The notes under the pieces are model-generated. The model was not told where the DNA came from. It made no database searches and saw nothing but the letters and a program-made list of their open reading frames with translations. The position numbers and the translations under genes were made by a program. A stretch of 64,000 nt of DNA. Origin: Strigops habroptila. Taxonomy: Eukaryota > Chordata > Aves > Psittaciformes > Psittacidae. How positions within the stretch are numbered: the stretch's first letter is position 1; each line of letters opens with the position of its first letter. Location: NCBI RefSeq assembly GCF_004027225.2, contig NC_044282.2, forward strand, positions 63,167,725 through 63,231,724. Reading direction: 5' to 3'. Shown piece by piece: positions 12,893 to 22,134 of this stretch.

Positions 12893-13056
12893 CAGGGGAG
12901 AGCGCGAACGCAGTCCCCCACTACCACAAATTATGCAGTCGAGTTTCCCGCATTTGGGGAAATCGCAGGGATCAGCACACCCGGACTGCAAGGGATAAGC
13001 CTCGCCCTAGGAAAACCACCTGCCCGATCATGGTGTCTCCCCTGCCAGGTAAGTAT
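12893..13056 (-). ncRNA. RNU1: U1 snRNA, copy 1
   Basis: A 164-nt U1 spliceosomal RNA, the length of vertebrate U1. The RNA begins ATACTTACCTG, which pairs with 5' splice sites, keeps the Sm site AATTTGTGG flanked by stems, and ends in the stem-loop IV arm CGCTCTCCCCTG. Stem-loop I reads GATCGGGCAGG where the vertebrate consensus is GATCACGAAGG, and the stem-loop II loop reads CTTGCAG instead of ATTGCAC, so the U1-70K and U1-A contact loops both deviate. It is divergent to copy 2, with its promoter on the right. Confidence 0.93.
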
Positions 13057-13290
13057 GACACTCATCCCACCCGACACCTGCACACGACGCAAAACACACA
13101 CACACCTCACGGACACGCCACGCGCCGCTCCCGACACGCGCCCCGCACCGTCGCGCGCTCCGCACCCCGCCTTCTCCCGACGCCGCGCGCCCCTTCAGTG
13201 CCCGCGTGCGCGGAGCCCACCGGGCTGGTTGCGCGTGGCGGGTATCCCGTGATGCCTCGCGGTGGTCGTTTGCATGGACACGCCCACACC
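13057..13290 (-). promoter_or_regulatory. U1 copy 1 promoter (PSE region, ZNF143-type box, octamer)
   Basis: Read on the minus strand. The proximal region next to the RNA carries the shared block with the words TGCACACGACGCAAAACACAC in plus orientation, where the PSE should lie. The distal part has a ZNF143/Staf-like box near 13244-13262 (CCCGTGATGCCTCGCGG), an octamer-like GTTTGCATG at 13268-13276 and a GC/CACC box. All six U1 units share this layout. Confidence 0.8.
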
Positions 13291-14435
13291 CCGCGGGCCC
13301 CGCCCCTCTCTCGCCGAGGCACCCCGTGCAGGTTTGACAGCAGTCGCCACTCGCTGCCCACGGCCTTTCCGATACCGCGGCCCGGTGGTTCCCGCTGCCC
13401 GCCCGCACCGGGACCGCGATCGGCACCGAGACCGGGACCGGAACAGGTACCGCCCGGCGCCGGGCTCGGTCTGTCAGAGCCGAGCGGGATCGGCCTGGAG
13501 CCGGGGTGTGTGTGTGGGAAGATGTGTCCAGCAGTGCTCGGGGCATCTCAGGGACACGAGCTCAGCTCCGGTGCAGGCAGATCCTGCAGAGGAGAAAGAG
13601 GGAGCCGCGTCCCCAGACATCGGGCTGGGCTCCGGTAGCTGGGCAGCCCCCACTGGGTGGTGCTGGGCTAGGCTCTGGTACAGGTCAACACCACAGCATG
13701 TACAGGGCGGATAGGAAAAGCGTTCACAGACAGCGACCCCCGGTGCTAGAACCATGGGGTCTGGGCGCTGACAGCAGCATGGGAGGAGCAGGTGCCTGCA
13801 GAAGAGACAGACTAGGGGCACACAGTGCCATGGCAGCAGTGGGGCATATTCTCTGGGGAAGGCAAGGCGCTGGGAATCGCAGTGCTTGCAGCACCCCAGC
13901 CACACCGGCTCCAGTGCTCCAGGCTGATAATCCTCGAGCCCTCAAGCTCTGCACACACAGACCTCCCTGATCCCTGGCCTGGTGCCTGGGCATGGCCGGT
14001 GGAACTCACCACGACTGTGGGAGCAGGTGGGTGCTGCTGGTGACACTGCTCCAGCCCCACGGGCACAGGGAGAAGACCCCCGGCACCACAGAGCAGAGCT
14101 GTTCTGGGGACGTGCCTGCTGCTCGAGGGCTGGCGGTGTGGGAGAGCGGCACGTGCTGCACTTGTGGAGCGAGGCCAGAGCCATGAAGCAGCCTTGAGGA
14201 AAACTAGGGGCAAACTTGAGACATGGCTTGTAACGTCTGGGGAGAAACAAGTGGGAACAGCTCCAGGCGCTGGCGGCCGGGTAAGAACCGGGTGTGGCCC
14301 GGCTCGTTAACGGTGGCGAGAGGCCGGAACGAGGCCGGGGCGGTGCCAGCGGAGGCCGCGGAACGGCGCTGAGAGCACCGGGGAGGGGAAACGAGACGAG
14401 ACAGGACGGAGCCGCGGGGCGGGGCCCGCGGGGGG
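13291..14435. other. Spacer between divergent U1 copies 1 and 2
   Basis: GC-rich on its flanks, more ordinary in the middle (about 13560-14230). I see no coding exon, RNA or recognisable transposon. CACCGGGACCGCGATCGGC-type words repeat near 13410-13450. Confidence 0.5.
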
Positions 14436-14666
14436 GTGGGCGTGTCCATGCAAACGACCACCGCGAGGCGTCACGGGATACCCGCCACGCGCAACCAGCC
14501 CGGTGGGCTCCGCGCACGCGGGCACTGAAGGGGCGCGCGGCGTCGGGAGAAGGCGGGGTGCGGAGCGCGCGACGGTGCGGGGCGCGTGTCGGGAGCGGCG
14601 CGTGGAGTGTCCGTGAGGTGTGTGTGTGTTTTGCGTCGTGTGCAGGTGTCGGGTGGGATGAGTGTC
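14436..14666 (+). promoter_or_regulatory. U1 copy 2 promoter
   Basis: GC box and octamer ATGCAAAC at 14448-14455, then the ZNF143-type box near 14460-14480 (CCGCGAGGCGTCACGGG). The proximal block around -60 includes GTTTTGCGTCGTGTGCAGG. It is the mirror image of the copy 1 promoter. Confidence 0.8.
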
Positions 14667-14830
14667 ATACTTACCTGGCAGGGGAGACACCATGATCAGG
14701 CAGGTGGTTTTCCCAGGGCGAGGCTCATCCCTTGCACTCCGGGTGTGCTGACCCCTGCGATTTCCCCAAATGCGGGAAACTCGACTGCATAATTTGTGGT
14801 AGTGGGGGACTGCGTTCGCGCTCTCCCCTG
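14667..14830 (+). ncRNA. RNU1: U1 snRNA, copy 2
   Basis: Full-length 164-nt U1 with an intact 5' end (ATACTTACCTG), Sm site (ATAATTTGTGG) and 3' stem (CTCTCCCCTG). A 3'-box-like TGGAAAGATAGAC follows at 14841-14853, which is where U-snRNA genes end transcription through Integrator. Stem-loop I carries GATCAGGCAGG and stem-loop II CTTGCAC, both off the vertebrate consensus. It lies tail-to-tail with copy 3. Confidence 0.95.
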
Positions 14831-15136
14831 GCTTGATTAGTGGAAAGATAGACTTTTGATCAAGCTGGGAAAGAAGTTGTTACCCGAAGGTCGTGCTAGG
14901 CGGTCCTCTGAGCAAAACATTCCAGCGCGGTCCGAGGGGTCTAGCAGCCGCGCAGGGCCGGTTCGGTGCCGCACTGTGGCTAAGACGGGAGTTGACGGGC
15001 CGGCTACTGCACACGCTCGCTTTCCCCCTCGGGCCGGGGCTGCGCCCGAGCGTTCGCTTCCCCCCGCCTTGAGACGGGGTCGAGGGGAGCGGAGCCCTCC
15101 CTGGCTCGCGGGGCTCCGAGGGTGCCGGTGCCGCGG

Positions 15137-15345
15137 TGCCCGGAACTGAACACAGGATTCGAGGTGCAGCCTCACCAGTGCCGAGTACAGGGGGATGATC
15201 ACTGCCCTGGCTCTGCTGGCCACGCTATTGCTGATACAGGCCAGGTACATGGGGTTGTTGTGGCCCAAGTGCACGACTCGGCACTTTGCCTTGTTGAACC
15301 TCCCATCGTTGACCACAGCCCACCGACTCAGTCCATCCAGATCAC
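15137..15345 (-). mobile_element. CR1 LINE fragment inside palindrome arm
   Basis: On the minus strand it encodes CR1 reverse-transcriptase C-terminal text ([16 protein letters not shown], then a jump to [14 protein letters not shown] and [16 protein letters not shown]). An internal deletion joins the two parts. It is a short 5'-truncated relic lacking the 3' tail. Confidence 0.8.
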
Positions 15346-15439
15346 AAAACAAAACCAGTAACCCACCTGTATAACGTGTCAGCATACCCAAGGCTTGCGC
15401 CATCAAACACACCACAAAAACCTCGCTTCTGGTTTTGCA

Positions 15440-15662
15440 ACGCTACAGGCCTGGGGAAGAGTGGCTGGAAAGCTGCTGAAAAGGACCTGGGGGTGCTGAT
15501 TGACGGCTGCTGAACGTAAACGGGCTTGTGCCAAGGCGGCCACCGGCATCCTGGCCTGTATCAGCAATAGCGTGGCCAGCAGGGCCAGGGCAGTGATCAT
15601 CCCCCTGTACTCGGCACTGGTGAAGCTGCACCTCGAATCCTGTGTTCAGTTCCGGGCACCGC
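15440..15662 (+). mobile_element. CR1 LINE fragment, mirror copy
   Basis: Inverted partner of the fragment at 15137-15345, encoding [20 protein letters not shown] and [12 protein letters not shown] on the plus strand. Its upstream side continues into different CR1 sequence (GPGGADWRLL-type frame, with an in-frame stop), so the palindrome arms end within the CR1 element. Confidence 0.8.
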
Positions 15663-15964
15663 GGCACCGGCACCCTCGGAGCCCCGCGAGCCAGTGAGGG
15701 CTCCGCTCCCCTCGACCCCGTCTTAAGGCGGGGGGAAGCGAACGCTCGGGCGCAGCCCCGGCCCGAGGGGGAAAGCGAGCGTGTGCAGTAGCCGGCCCGT
15801 CAACTCCCGTCTTAGCCACAGTGCGGCACCGAACCGGCCCTGCGCGGCTGCTAGACCCCTCGGACCGCGCTGGAATGTTTTGCTCAGAGGACCGCCTAGC
15901 ACGACCTTCGGGTAACAACTTCTTTCCCAGCTTGATCAAAAGTCTATCTTTTCACTAATCAAGC

Positions 15965-16128
15965 CAGGGGAGAGCGCGAACGCAGTCCCCCACTACCACA
16001 AATTTTGCAGTCGAGTTTCCCGCATTTGGGGAAATCGCAGGGGTCAGCACACCCGGAGTGCAAGAGATAAGCCTCGCCCTGGGAAAACCACCTGCCTGAT
16101 CATGGTGTCTCCCCTGCCAGGTAAGTAT
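15965..16128 (-). ncRNA. RNU1: U1 snRNA, copy 3
   Basis: A 164-nt U1 on the minus strand, near-identical to copy 2. The 5' end and Sm site (AAATTTGTGG) are intact, and a 3'-box-like GTGAAAAGATAGAC follows on its 3' side (15942-15955). It shares the altered stem-loop I (GATCAGGCAGG) and II (CTTGCAC) loops. It differs from copy 2 in a few stem-loop II positions and in GCAAAATT for GCATAATT before the Sm site. Confidence 0.94.
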
Positions 16129-16360
16129 GACACTCATCCCCCCCGACACCTGCACACGACGCAAAACACACACACACCTCACGGACACTCCACGCGCCGC
16201 TCCCGACACGCGCCCCGCAACGCCGCGCGCTCCGCACCCCGTCTGCTGCCGACGCCGCGCGCCTCTTCAGCGTCCGCGTGCGCCGGAGCCCACCGGGCAG
16301 GTTGCGCGTGGCGGGTGTCCCCTGATGCCTCGCGGTGCTCGTTTGCATGGACACGCCCCC
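16129..16360 (-). promoter_or_regulatory. U1 copy 3 promoter
   Basis: Same design read on the minus strand: proximal PSE block, ZNF143-type box near 16317-16335 (CCCTGATGCCTCGCGG), octamer GTTTGCATG at 16341-16349 and a GC box. It is shared head-to-head with the copy 4 promoter across about 600 bases. Confidence 0.8.
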
Positions 16361-16967
16361 AGCCCCACTGGCCCCGCACATGAATGCTCGTAGCGGCTCT
16401 GCCACCGGCGGCGCGATCTGCATGGCCTGGGTCCACGGCAGCGCCACCTAGCGGAGCTGCGGAGCTCAGCCCCCGCCTGCCCCGCCCCCGCAGCGTTGGC
16501 GACAGTCGTGATAGGACTCGGGGGTCGCCAACCCAGGCCACAGCGTCGGGAGTCCGGCGGGAACGGGCAAGGCGGACCCGGCAAAGCTCGGGCACCGCAA
16601 AAGGCGCAGCCGGGCCGGTGAGTGGGGTCAGCGGGCGTGTCTCGACCCCGGGTACAGGCCGAGCTAGGAGAAGCCCCGCGAGAGGGTCGGCTCCTCGGTG
16701 TGTCCAGGGGGACAGAGACAGACGGACGCCGGATGACCCACTGCCGGGGTTGGGGTGGTCGTGAACGGCCAGGGACGAAATGGCCGAAGCCGCAGTGGCA
16801 GCGCTCGGCGAGGAGCCGGGACAGCGGCGGAACCAGAGCTTCCGTGGAGGGGAATGAGGAGCGCGAGACCTTCCTTGGCTGCGCCCTCTCCCCCCCGAGC
16901 TGGGAATAGTTCGGGCCACGGAGGCGGGGGCGGCTGCAAGCATTCGTGGGGGGGGCCAGCGGGGCTG
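16361..16967. other. Spacer between divergent U1 copies 3 and 4
   Basis: CpG-rich sequence with GC boxes and no gene or transposon that I recognise. A mirrored CATGAATGC/GCATTCGTG word near its two ends suggests the promoter inverted repeats reach slightly into it. Confidence 0.5.
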
Positions 16968-17166
16968 GGGGCGTGTCCATGCAAACGAGCACCGCGAGGC
17001 ATCACGGGACACCCGCCACGCGCAACCTGCCCGGTGGGCTCCGGCGCACGCGGACGCTGAAGAGGCGCGCGGCGTTGCGGGGCGCGTGTCGGGAGCGGCG
17101 CGTGCGGCGTCCGTGAGGTATGTGTGTGTTTTGCGTCGTGTGCAGGTGTCGGGGGGGATGAGTGTC
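16968..17166 (+). promoter_or_regulatory. U1 copy 4 promoter
   Basis: Octamer ATGCAAAC at 16979-16986, ZNF143-type box near 16992-17010 (CGCGAGGCATCACGGG) and the proximal block before the RNA start. It is slightly shorter than its sisters: a stretch between the distal and proximal parts is missing. Confidence 0.8.
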
Positions 17167-17330
17167 ATACTTACCTGGCAGGGGAGACACCATAATCAGG
17201 CAGGTGGTTTTCCCAGAGCGAGGCTCATCTCTTGCACTCCGGGTGTGCTGACCCCTGCGATTTCCCCAAATGCGGGAAACTCGACTGCATAATTTGTGGT
17301 AGTGGGGGACTGCGTTCGCGCTTTGCCGTG
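17167..17330 (+). ncRNA. RNU1: U1 snRNA, copy 4
   Basis: A 164-nt U1 with an intact 5' recognition sequence and Sm site. The last bases read CTTTGCCGTG instead of CTCTCCCCTG, which weakens the terminal stem-loop IV pairing. GGTTTAAAAACAC at 17339-17351 is a plausible 3' box. Stem-loop I reads AATCAGGCAGG and stem-loop II CTTGCAC. Function is plausible but less certain than for copies 2 and 3. Confidence 0.88.
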
Positions 17331-17509
17331 CTCTTGCTGGTTTAAAAACACATTCACAACCTGGCACATGTTTTTGTAGCGTGTAGAAGTTACACGTATT
17401 TGGGGGTTTGATTAGCCAGTGGGTTAGGAAATCTGCCTGTGCAGCTGCAGGTAGTTGCAGTCAGCTCTCATTTGGTCCAATGTCCAATTAGAGACTGGAA
17501 ACGAGCGGT

Positions 17510-18458
17510 GTCTGTCAGGGGTCAGTGTTGGGAGCGGTGCTGTTTAAATCTTTGTCGGCAACATGGAGAGTGAGATTGAGTGCGCCCTCAGCAAGTTTAG
17601 CCAACGACACAAAGCTGTGGGGTTTGATTGATACGCTGGAGGGAAGGGATGGGATCCAGAAGAACCTTAGCACACTTGAGAGGCAGCCAGTGCCAACCTC
17701 ATGAAGTTCAACCAAGCCAAGTGCAAGGTGCTACACTTGGGTGGGGGCAATTCCAGGCACAGCTACAGGGTGGGCGGAGAAGAGATTCAGAGCAGCCCCG
17801 CAGAGAAGGACTTGGGGGTGTTGGTCAATGAGAAACTTAACATGAACCAGCAGTGTGCGCTTGCAGGCAGGTACCAAACGTATCCTAGGCTGCATCAAAA
17901 GAAGCGTGACCAGCAGGTCAAAGGAGGTGATCCTGCCCCTCTACTCTGCTCTCGTGAGACCTCACTTGGAATATTGTGCACAGTTCTGGTGTCTTCAGCA
18001 TAAAAAGGACATGGAGTGGTTGGACCAAGTACAGAGGAGGGCCACGAGGATGATAAGAGGGCTGGAGCATCTCACGTACAATGACAGGTTAAGAAAGTTG
18101 GGGCTGTTCAGCCTGGAGAAGAGAAGGCTGCATGGAGACCTCATAGCAGCCTTCCAGTACCTGAAGGGGGCCCACAAGGATGCTGGAGAGGGACTCTTCA
18201 TCAGGGACTGTAGCGATAGGACAAAAGGTTATGGGTTAGATATAAGGAAGTTCTTTACTGTGGGGGTGGTGAGACACTGGCACAGGTTGCCCAAAGAAAT
18301 GCTAAATGCTCCATCCCTGGCACTGTTCAAGGCCAGGTTGGGCAGAGACTTGGGCAACATGTTCTAGTGTGAGGTGTCCCTGCCCATGGCAAAGGGTTGG
18401 AACTAGATAATCTTAAGGTCCTTTCCAACACAAATTATTCTATCATTCTATGATACTA
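17510..18458 (+). mobile_element. CR1 LINE, 5'-truncated, plus strand
   Basis: About 950 bases covering the last part of the CR1 reverse transcriptase and the 3' end. Readable pieces include MKFNQAKCKVLHLGGGNS, SPAEKDLGVLVNEKLNM, RILGCIKRSVTSRSKEVILP and [19 protein letters not shown]. The frame shifts several times. It ends in the CR1-type ATTCTATCATTCTATGA tail. The long open stretch 17855-18367 shows it is not very old. Confidence 0.93.
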
Positions 18459-18935
18459 TATTCACAGCTGGGTTTGCTGCAACGCTTCATGGGTTGATAC
18501 TGGCCCCAGTCCCAGGTCACATCTCCACACGGGGCAGATCAGGTATCCGACACCACTGCAGAGCTCCGGATGTGCCATGAGAGAAACCGGACGGGCTGTT
18601 CCCTGCAGTTGGTTCCTACCTTTGTCCCGTACTGCTCTGTTCCCACCCAGCCCCCTGCGGTCCCGCATCCTCCAGGGCCAGGTGGGATTTACATGCTTCA
18701 AGGCGCTTTGGGCAAAGCCCTTCTGTGCACCCTGAGGGGACTGATCCCTCTGGAACTGGGCTGGGTTTGGTGCCACATTGCAGGGGAGGTGGGAGTTGAC
18801 GGGCTGGGCACCACACAAGCTCCCTTCCAAAGCGGCCAGTTCCCCATGACATAAAATGGGGCTGAGGGGAGCGCAGTCCTACCTGGCTCAAGGGGCTTCA
18901 GTGGAACAATGGCCCCCTGGGTGCTGGTGCTGTGG
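18459..18935. repeat. Diverged duplicate of the segment at about 22345-22530
   Basis: The stretch near 18590-18690 (TTCCTACCTTTGTCCC, CTGTTCCCACCCAG, CTGCGGTCCCGCAT) aligns with 22350-22440 downstream of U1 copy 6 in the same orientation. Copies 4 and 6 therefore appear to have been duplicated together with flanking sequence. No gene is seen in it. Confidence 0.6.
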
Positions 18936-19535
18936 GGTCTGCATCAAAGCACAACTGAGGAGGCACTGGCCAAGCTTGGCCACATCCAGACAGGACAGGA
19001 GCAGCAGAGGGAGCTTCAGTCACGTTATGTGTCCCCTATGCCAACATAAGGACATGGAGCTGTTGGAGCAAGTCCAGAGGAGGCCACAAGATGCTCTGAG
19101 GGCTGGAGCACCTCTGCTATGGAGACAGGCTGAGAGAGCTGGGCTTGTTCAGCCTGGAGAAGAGAAGGCTCCAGGGAGACCTTAGAGCAGCTTCCAGTGT
19201 TTAAAGGGGCTGACAAAGAAGTGGGAGAAGGGGGTTCTGACAAGGGCCTATAGGGACAGGACAAGGGGGAATGGCTTTAAACTGACAGAGGGGAAATTTA
19301 GATGAGATCTTAGGAAGAAGTTCTTCCCTGTGAGGGCGGTGAGACACTGGCACAGGTTGCCCAGAGAAGCTGTGGCTGCCCCATCCCTGGCAGTGTTCAA
19401 GGCCAGGTTGGACGGGACTTGGAGCAACCTGGTCTAGTTGAAGGTGTCCCTGCCCATGGCAGGGGTTTGGAACCAGATGAGATTTAATGTCCCTTCAACC
19501 CAAACCATTCTGTGATTCTATGTTTCTGTGATGCC
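18936..19535 (+). mobile_element. CR1 LINE 3' fragment
   Basis: CR1 3' region with the text [14 protein letters not shown] in one frame, the CR1 3' UTR words GTGAGACACTGGCACAGG and CCATCCCTGGCAGTGTTCAA, and the terminal ATTCTGTGATTCTATG repeats. Frameshifts and short deletions make it older than the copy at 17510-18458. Confidence 0.92.
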
Positions 19536-20072
19536 CAAAAGGTTTAATCTAGACTCCCTGCTGGAATTGGCCACCATAACCCCCAAGGGAGGAACTTGAG
19601 ACGTCATTAGCTGCTTTCAACAGCTTTTCCATTGTTTCCTTTCCATCTGCTGGGTGTGTATGCACTGCTCCACATCCATCCAGACCCTTGTGTTCACCAC
19701 GGCAGACCTGGAGACACTTTTCCTCAGGACAATTTGGGCTGATCGCGGCTCTCCTCGACGGCTCTGAGAGACAGGTAAGAGAAGTGAATCTGTTGACAGC
19801 CCCTTACAGCTCAGCCTTGGGGACATTCTGGTGCCGATGGGCAGCGAAGGGCTCAGGCTGCTCCTCAGATCCCCTCCGGTGCGCTGATGCCCCCGCCGCG
19901 TCCCCGCACTGGGAGAACCTACGACGGTCCCGCGGACGGGCCGGGTGGTGGTTTCGCGACATGGTGCTGCAAATTCACTTCAGCGATAGCACGCACGTAA
20001 TGGGGAGAAACACACCACAGAATAAGTGCTCTGCTACAATTACTATACTCCGCTTCTGTATCAACGAACCTA
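19536..20072. other. Unassigned sequence before U1 copy 5
   Basis: Less GC-rich than its surroundings at first, then CpG-bearing near 19860-19960. I see no open frame with family resemblance and no recognisable repeat. Confidence 0.45.
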
Positions 20073-20228
20073 GAAGAAAGCGCAAACCCAGTCCCCCACA
20101 TCATGCAGTCCAGTTTGCCGCATTTAGGGAAACCGCACAGGCCAGCACACCTGCACTGCACACTACAAGTCTCCCACTACGAAAGCCTCCTCAATCTGAT
20201 CATAGTATCTACGTTGTCGGGTAAGTAT
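20073..20228 (-). pseudogene. Decayed U1 snRNA, copy 5
   Basis: Clearly U1-derived (RNA strand starts ATACTTACCCGAC and keeps CTATGATCAGATTGAGGAGG-like text and AAACTGGACTGCATGAT), but stem-loops I and II are broken. The Sm site is lost, since GCATGAT runs directly into GTGGGGGA. It is unlikely to form an snRNP. The neighbouring promoter remains recognisable. Confidence 0.85.
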
Positions 20229-20462
20229 GACAGTGTTTCCATCTGGCACCTGCACACGACGCAAAACACACACACACACCTCACGGACGCCGCACGCGCC
20301 GCTCCCGACACGCGCCCCCGCAACGCCGCGCGCTCCGCACCCCGTCTGCTGCCGACGCCGCGCGCCTCTTCAGCGCCCGCGTGCGCCGGAGCCCCCGGGC
20401 TGGTTGCGCGTGGCGGGTGTCCCCTGATGCCTCGCGGTGCTCGTTTGCATGGACACGCCCCC
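20229..20462 (-). promoter_or_regulatory. U1 copy 5 promoter
   Basis: Proximal block, ZNF143-type box near 20419-20437 (CCCTGATGCCTCGCGG), octamer at 20443-20450 and GC box, all as well kept as in the intact units although the RNA body is decayed. Confidence 0.75.
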
Positions 20463-20639
20463 AGCCCCGCAAGCCCCGCCCATGACCGGCGGGCACCAGG
20501 ACACCCCCCCCCCGCCTGTTGCCGGGTTCAACGCCGGGAAAAGGGCCGGGAAATGCCGCGGAACGGCGCCGTGTCCCGAGATGTCCGCCCGCGGAGACGA
20601 GCAACACAGCGAACCGTGCCGGGGAACGGGTGGTGCTGT

Positions 20640-21503
20640 TGAAAGGTGTTTAAAAGACAATGCAGCCGTCAGGGACAGTCAGCACAGGTTCACCAAGGCA
20701 AAGTCCTGCTCAACTAACCTGATATCCATCCACAATAAGGTCACCCGCCACCCGCCTCCGGGATGTAGGGAAGGTGGTGGATGTAGTTTTCTGGATTTTA
20801 GTAAGGATTTTGATGCTGTCCCTCACATAATCATTCTGGACCAGGTGTCCAGCTGGGATGAGCACGTTCACAGCGTGCTGGGTGAAGAACCAATGATCAC
20901 AAATGGAAGTTGCTGTTGACTTTCTCAAGGACCAAGAGGCCTTGCAGAGGGATATAGATTGATGGGAGCACTGGGTAACCACAAACAGCATGAAAAGGAA
21001 CAAGAAAAATGCCATTTGGGATGGAATAACACCTGTCTAACCAGGGATAGGAGTGGCTGGGGAGCTGCCCTGCAGGAAAGGACCTGGGTGCTGGTGGCAG
21101 CAGGGTCAGTGGGAGCCAGCACTGGGCCCTGGCACCCAGAGGACAAACCATACCCTGGGATGCACCAACCATGGCAGAACCAGCTGGGCAGAGAGGGGAT
21201 GTCCTGCTGCATTCAGCATTGGTGGAGCCTCACCTGAGCACTGTGTGCAGCACTGGGCCCCACCATTGGAGAAGGGCGTGAAGGTCTTTGGATGTGCCCA
21301 GAGGAGGATAAGCAAGCTGTGAAGGGCTGGCAGCATCCTCCTGTGAGGAGTGGCTTACACTCATGGCAGGTCTTCTTTGCAGAGAGAAGGCTGAGGGGCA
21401 ACATCACCGCTCTCTGCAGCTCCCTGAGGAGGGGACATGGGGAGGGAAGAGCTGAGCTCTTGTTCCTGGGATCCAGCAGCAGGATGCCTGGAAATGGTTC
21501 AAT
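20640..21503 (+). mobile_element. CR1-type LINE fragments in palindrome spacer
   Basis: Reverse-transcriptase pieces on the plus strand: RDSQHRFTKAKSCSTNLI, then FLDFSKDFDAVPHIIILDQ, and later words of a CR1-type tail (CACCTGAGCACTGTGTGCAG and AGAAGGCTGAGGGGCAACAT). The order fits one LINE with internal deletions or two nested fragments. The left end is duplicated in inverted form at 21504-21590 as part of the palindrome arm. Confidence 0.75.
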
Positions 21504-21763
21504 GGTTAGTTGAGCAGGACTTTGCCTTGGTGAACCTGTGCTGACTGTCCCTGACGGCTGCATTGTCTTTTAAACACCTTTCAACAGCACCACCCGTTCC
21601 CCGGCACGGTTCGCTGTGTTGCTCGTCTCCGCGGGCGGACATCTCGGGACACGGCGCCGTTCCGCGGCATTTCCCGGCCCTTTTCCCGGCGTTGAACCCG
21701 GCAACAGGCGGGGGGGGTGTCCTGGTGCCCGCCGGTCATGGGCGGGGCTTGCGGGGCTGGGGG

Positions 21764-21990
21764 CGTGTCCATGCAAACGAGCACCGCGAGGCATCAGGGG
21801 ACACCCGCCACGCGCAACCAGCCCGGGGGCTCCGGCGCACGCGGGCGCTGAAGAGGCGCGCGGCGTCGGCAGCAGACGGGGTGCGGAGCGCGCAGCGTTG
21901 CGAGGGCGCGTGTCGGGAGCGGCGCGTGCGGCGTCCGTGAGGTGTGTGTGTGTGTTTTGCGTCGTGTGCAGGTGTCGGGGGCGATAAGTG
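21764..21990 (+). promoter_or_regulatory. U1 copy 6 promoter
   Basis: Octamer ATGCAAAC at 21771-21778, ZNF143-type box near 21784-21800 (CGCGAGGCATCAGGGG) and the proximal block with GTTTTGCGTCGTGTGCAGG. All the elements of the intact units are present. Confidence 0.75.
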
Positions 21991-22134
21991 ACATATTTAT
22001 TTAGCAGAGGAGACACCATGATTACGGTAGGGGGTTTTCCCAGTGTGAGAATCGTCCCGTGCGGTTTCCCTAAATGCGGCAAACTGGACTGCATGATTTG
22101 TGGTAGTGGGGGAGTGTGTTCGCGCTCTCCCCTG
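21991..22134 (+). pseudogene. Decayed U1 snRNA, copy 6
   Basis: A U1 derivative of about 144 nt. The 5' end reads ACATATTTATTTAG in place of ATACTTACCTGG, stem-loop I is altered, and part of stem-loop II is deleted. The Sm site (ATGATTTGTGG) and stem-loop IV (ending CTCTCCCCTG) survive. It could still assemble an Sm core if transcribed, but not recognise normal 5' splice sites. Confidence 0.85.

Larger units (their letters stand above)
14436..16360. repeat. Large inverted repeat carrying U1 copies 2 and 3
   Basis: The left arm (about 14436-15243) and the right arm (about 15549-16360) are reverse complements with only scattered differences. Each arm holds a U1 promoter, a U1 gene, about 300 bases of unique flank and a CR1 fragment. 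Identity stops abruptly at the CR1 word CTGTATCAGCAATAGCG, leaving a spacer of about 305 bases. The two decoded 97-residue mirror frames differ at one position, so the arms are young or kept alike by gene conversion. Confidence 0.9.
20229..22000. repeat. Second large inverted repeat, around U1 copies 5 and 6
   Basis: The left arm (about 20229-20721) and right arm (about 21504-21990) mirror each other, covering both U1 promoters and about 250 further bases up to the word CAACTAAC. The spacer of about 780 bases holds LINE remnants. Arms agree closely, with a one-base change in a C run and a few substitutions, while the attached U1 bodies are strongly diverged. Confidence 0.88.

Noticed and set aside
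12556-13638. 360-codon open frame on the plus strand
   Set aside because: It runs across U1 copy 1 and its promoter in antisense. Pieces of the frame recur in all U1 repeats and have no protein resemblance.
14856-15149. 97-residue frame repeated in mirror image at 15646-15939
   Set aside because: The repetition is explained by the palindrome arms, not by a duplicated gene. The sequence lies in the U1 3' flank and shows no family resemblance.
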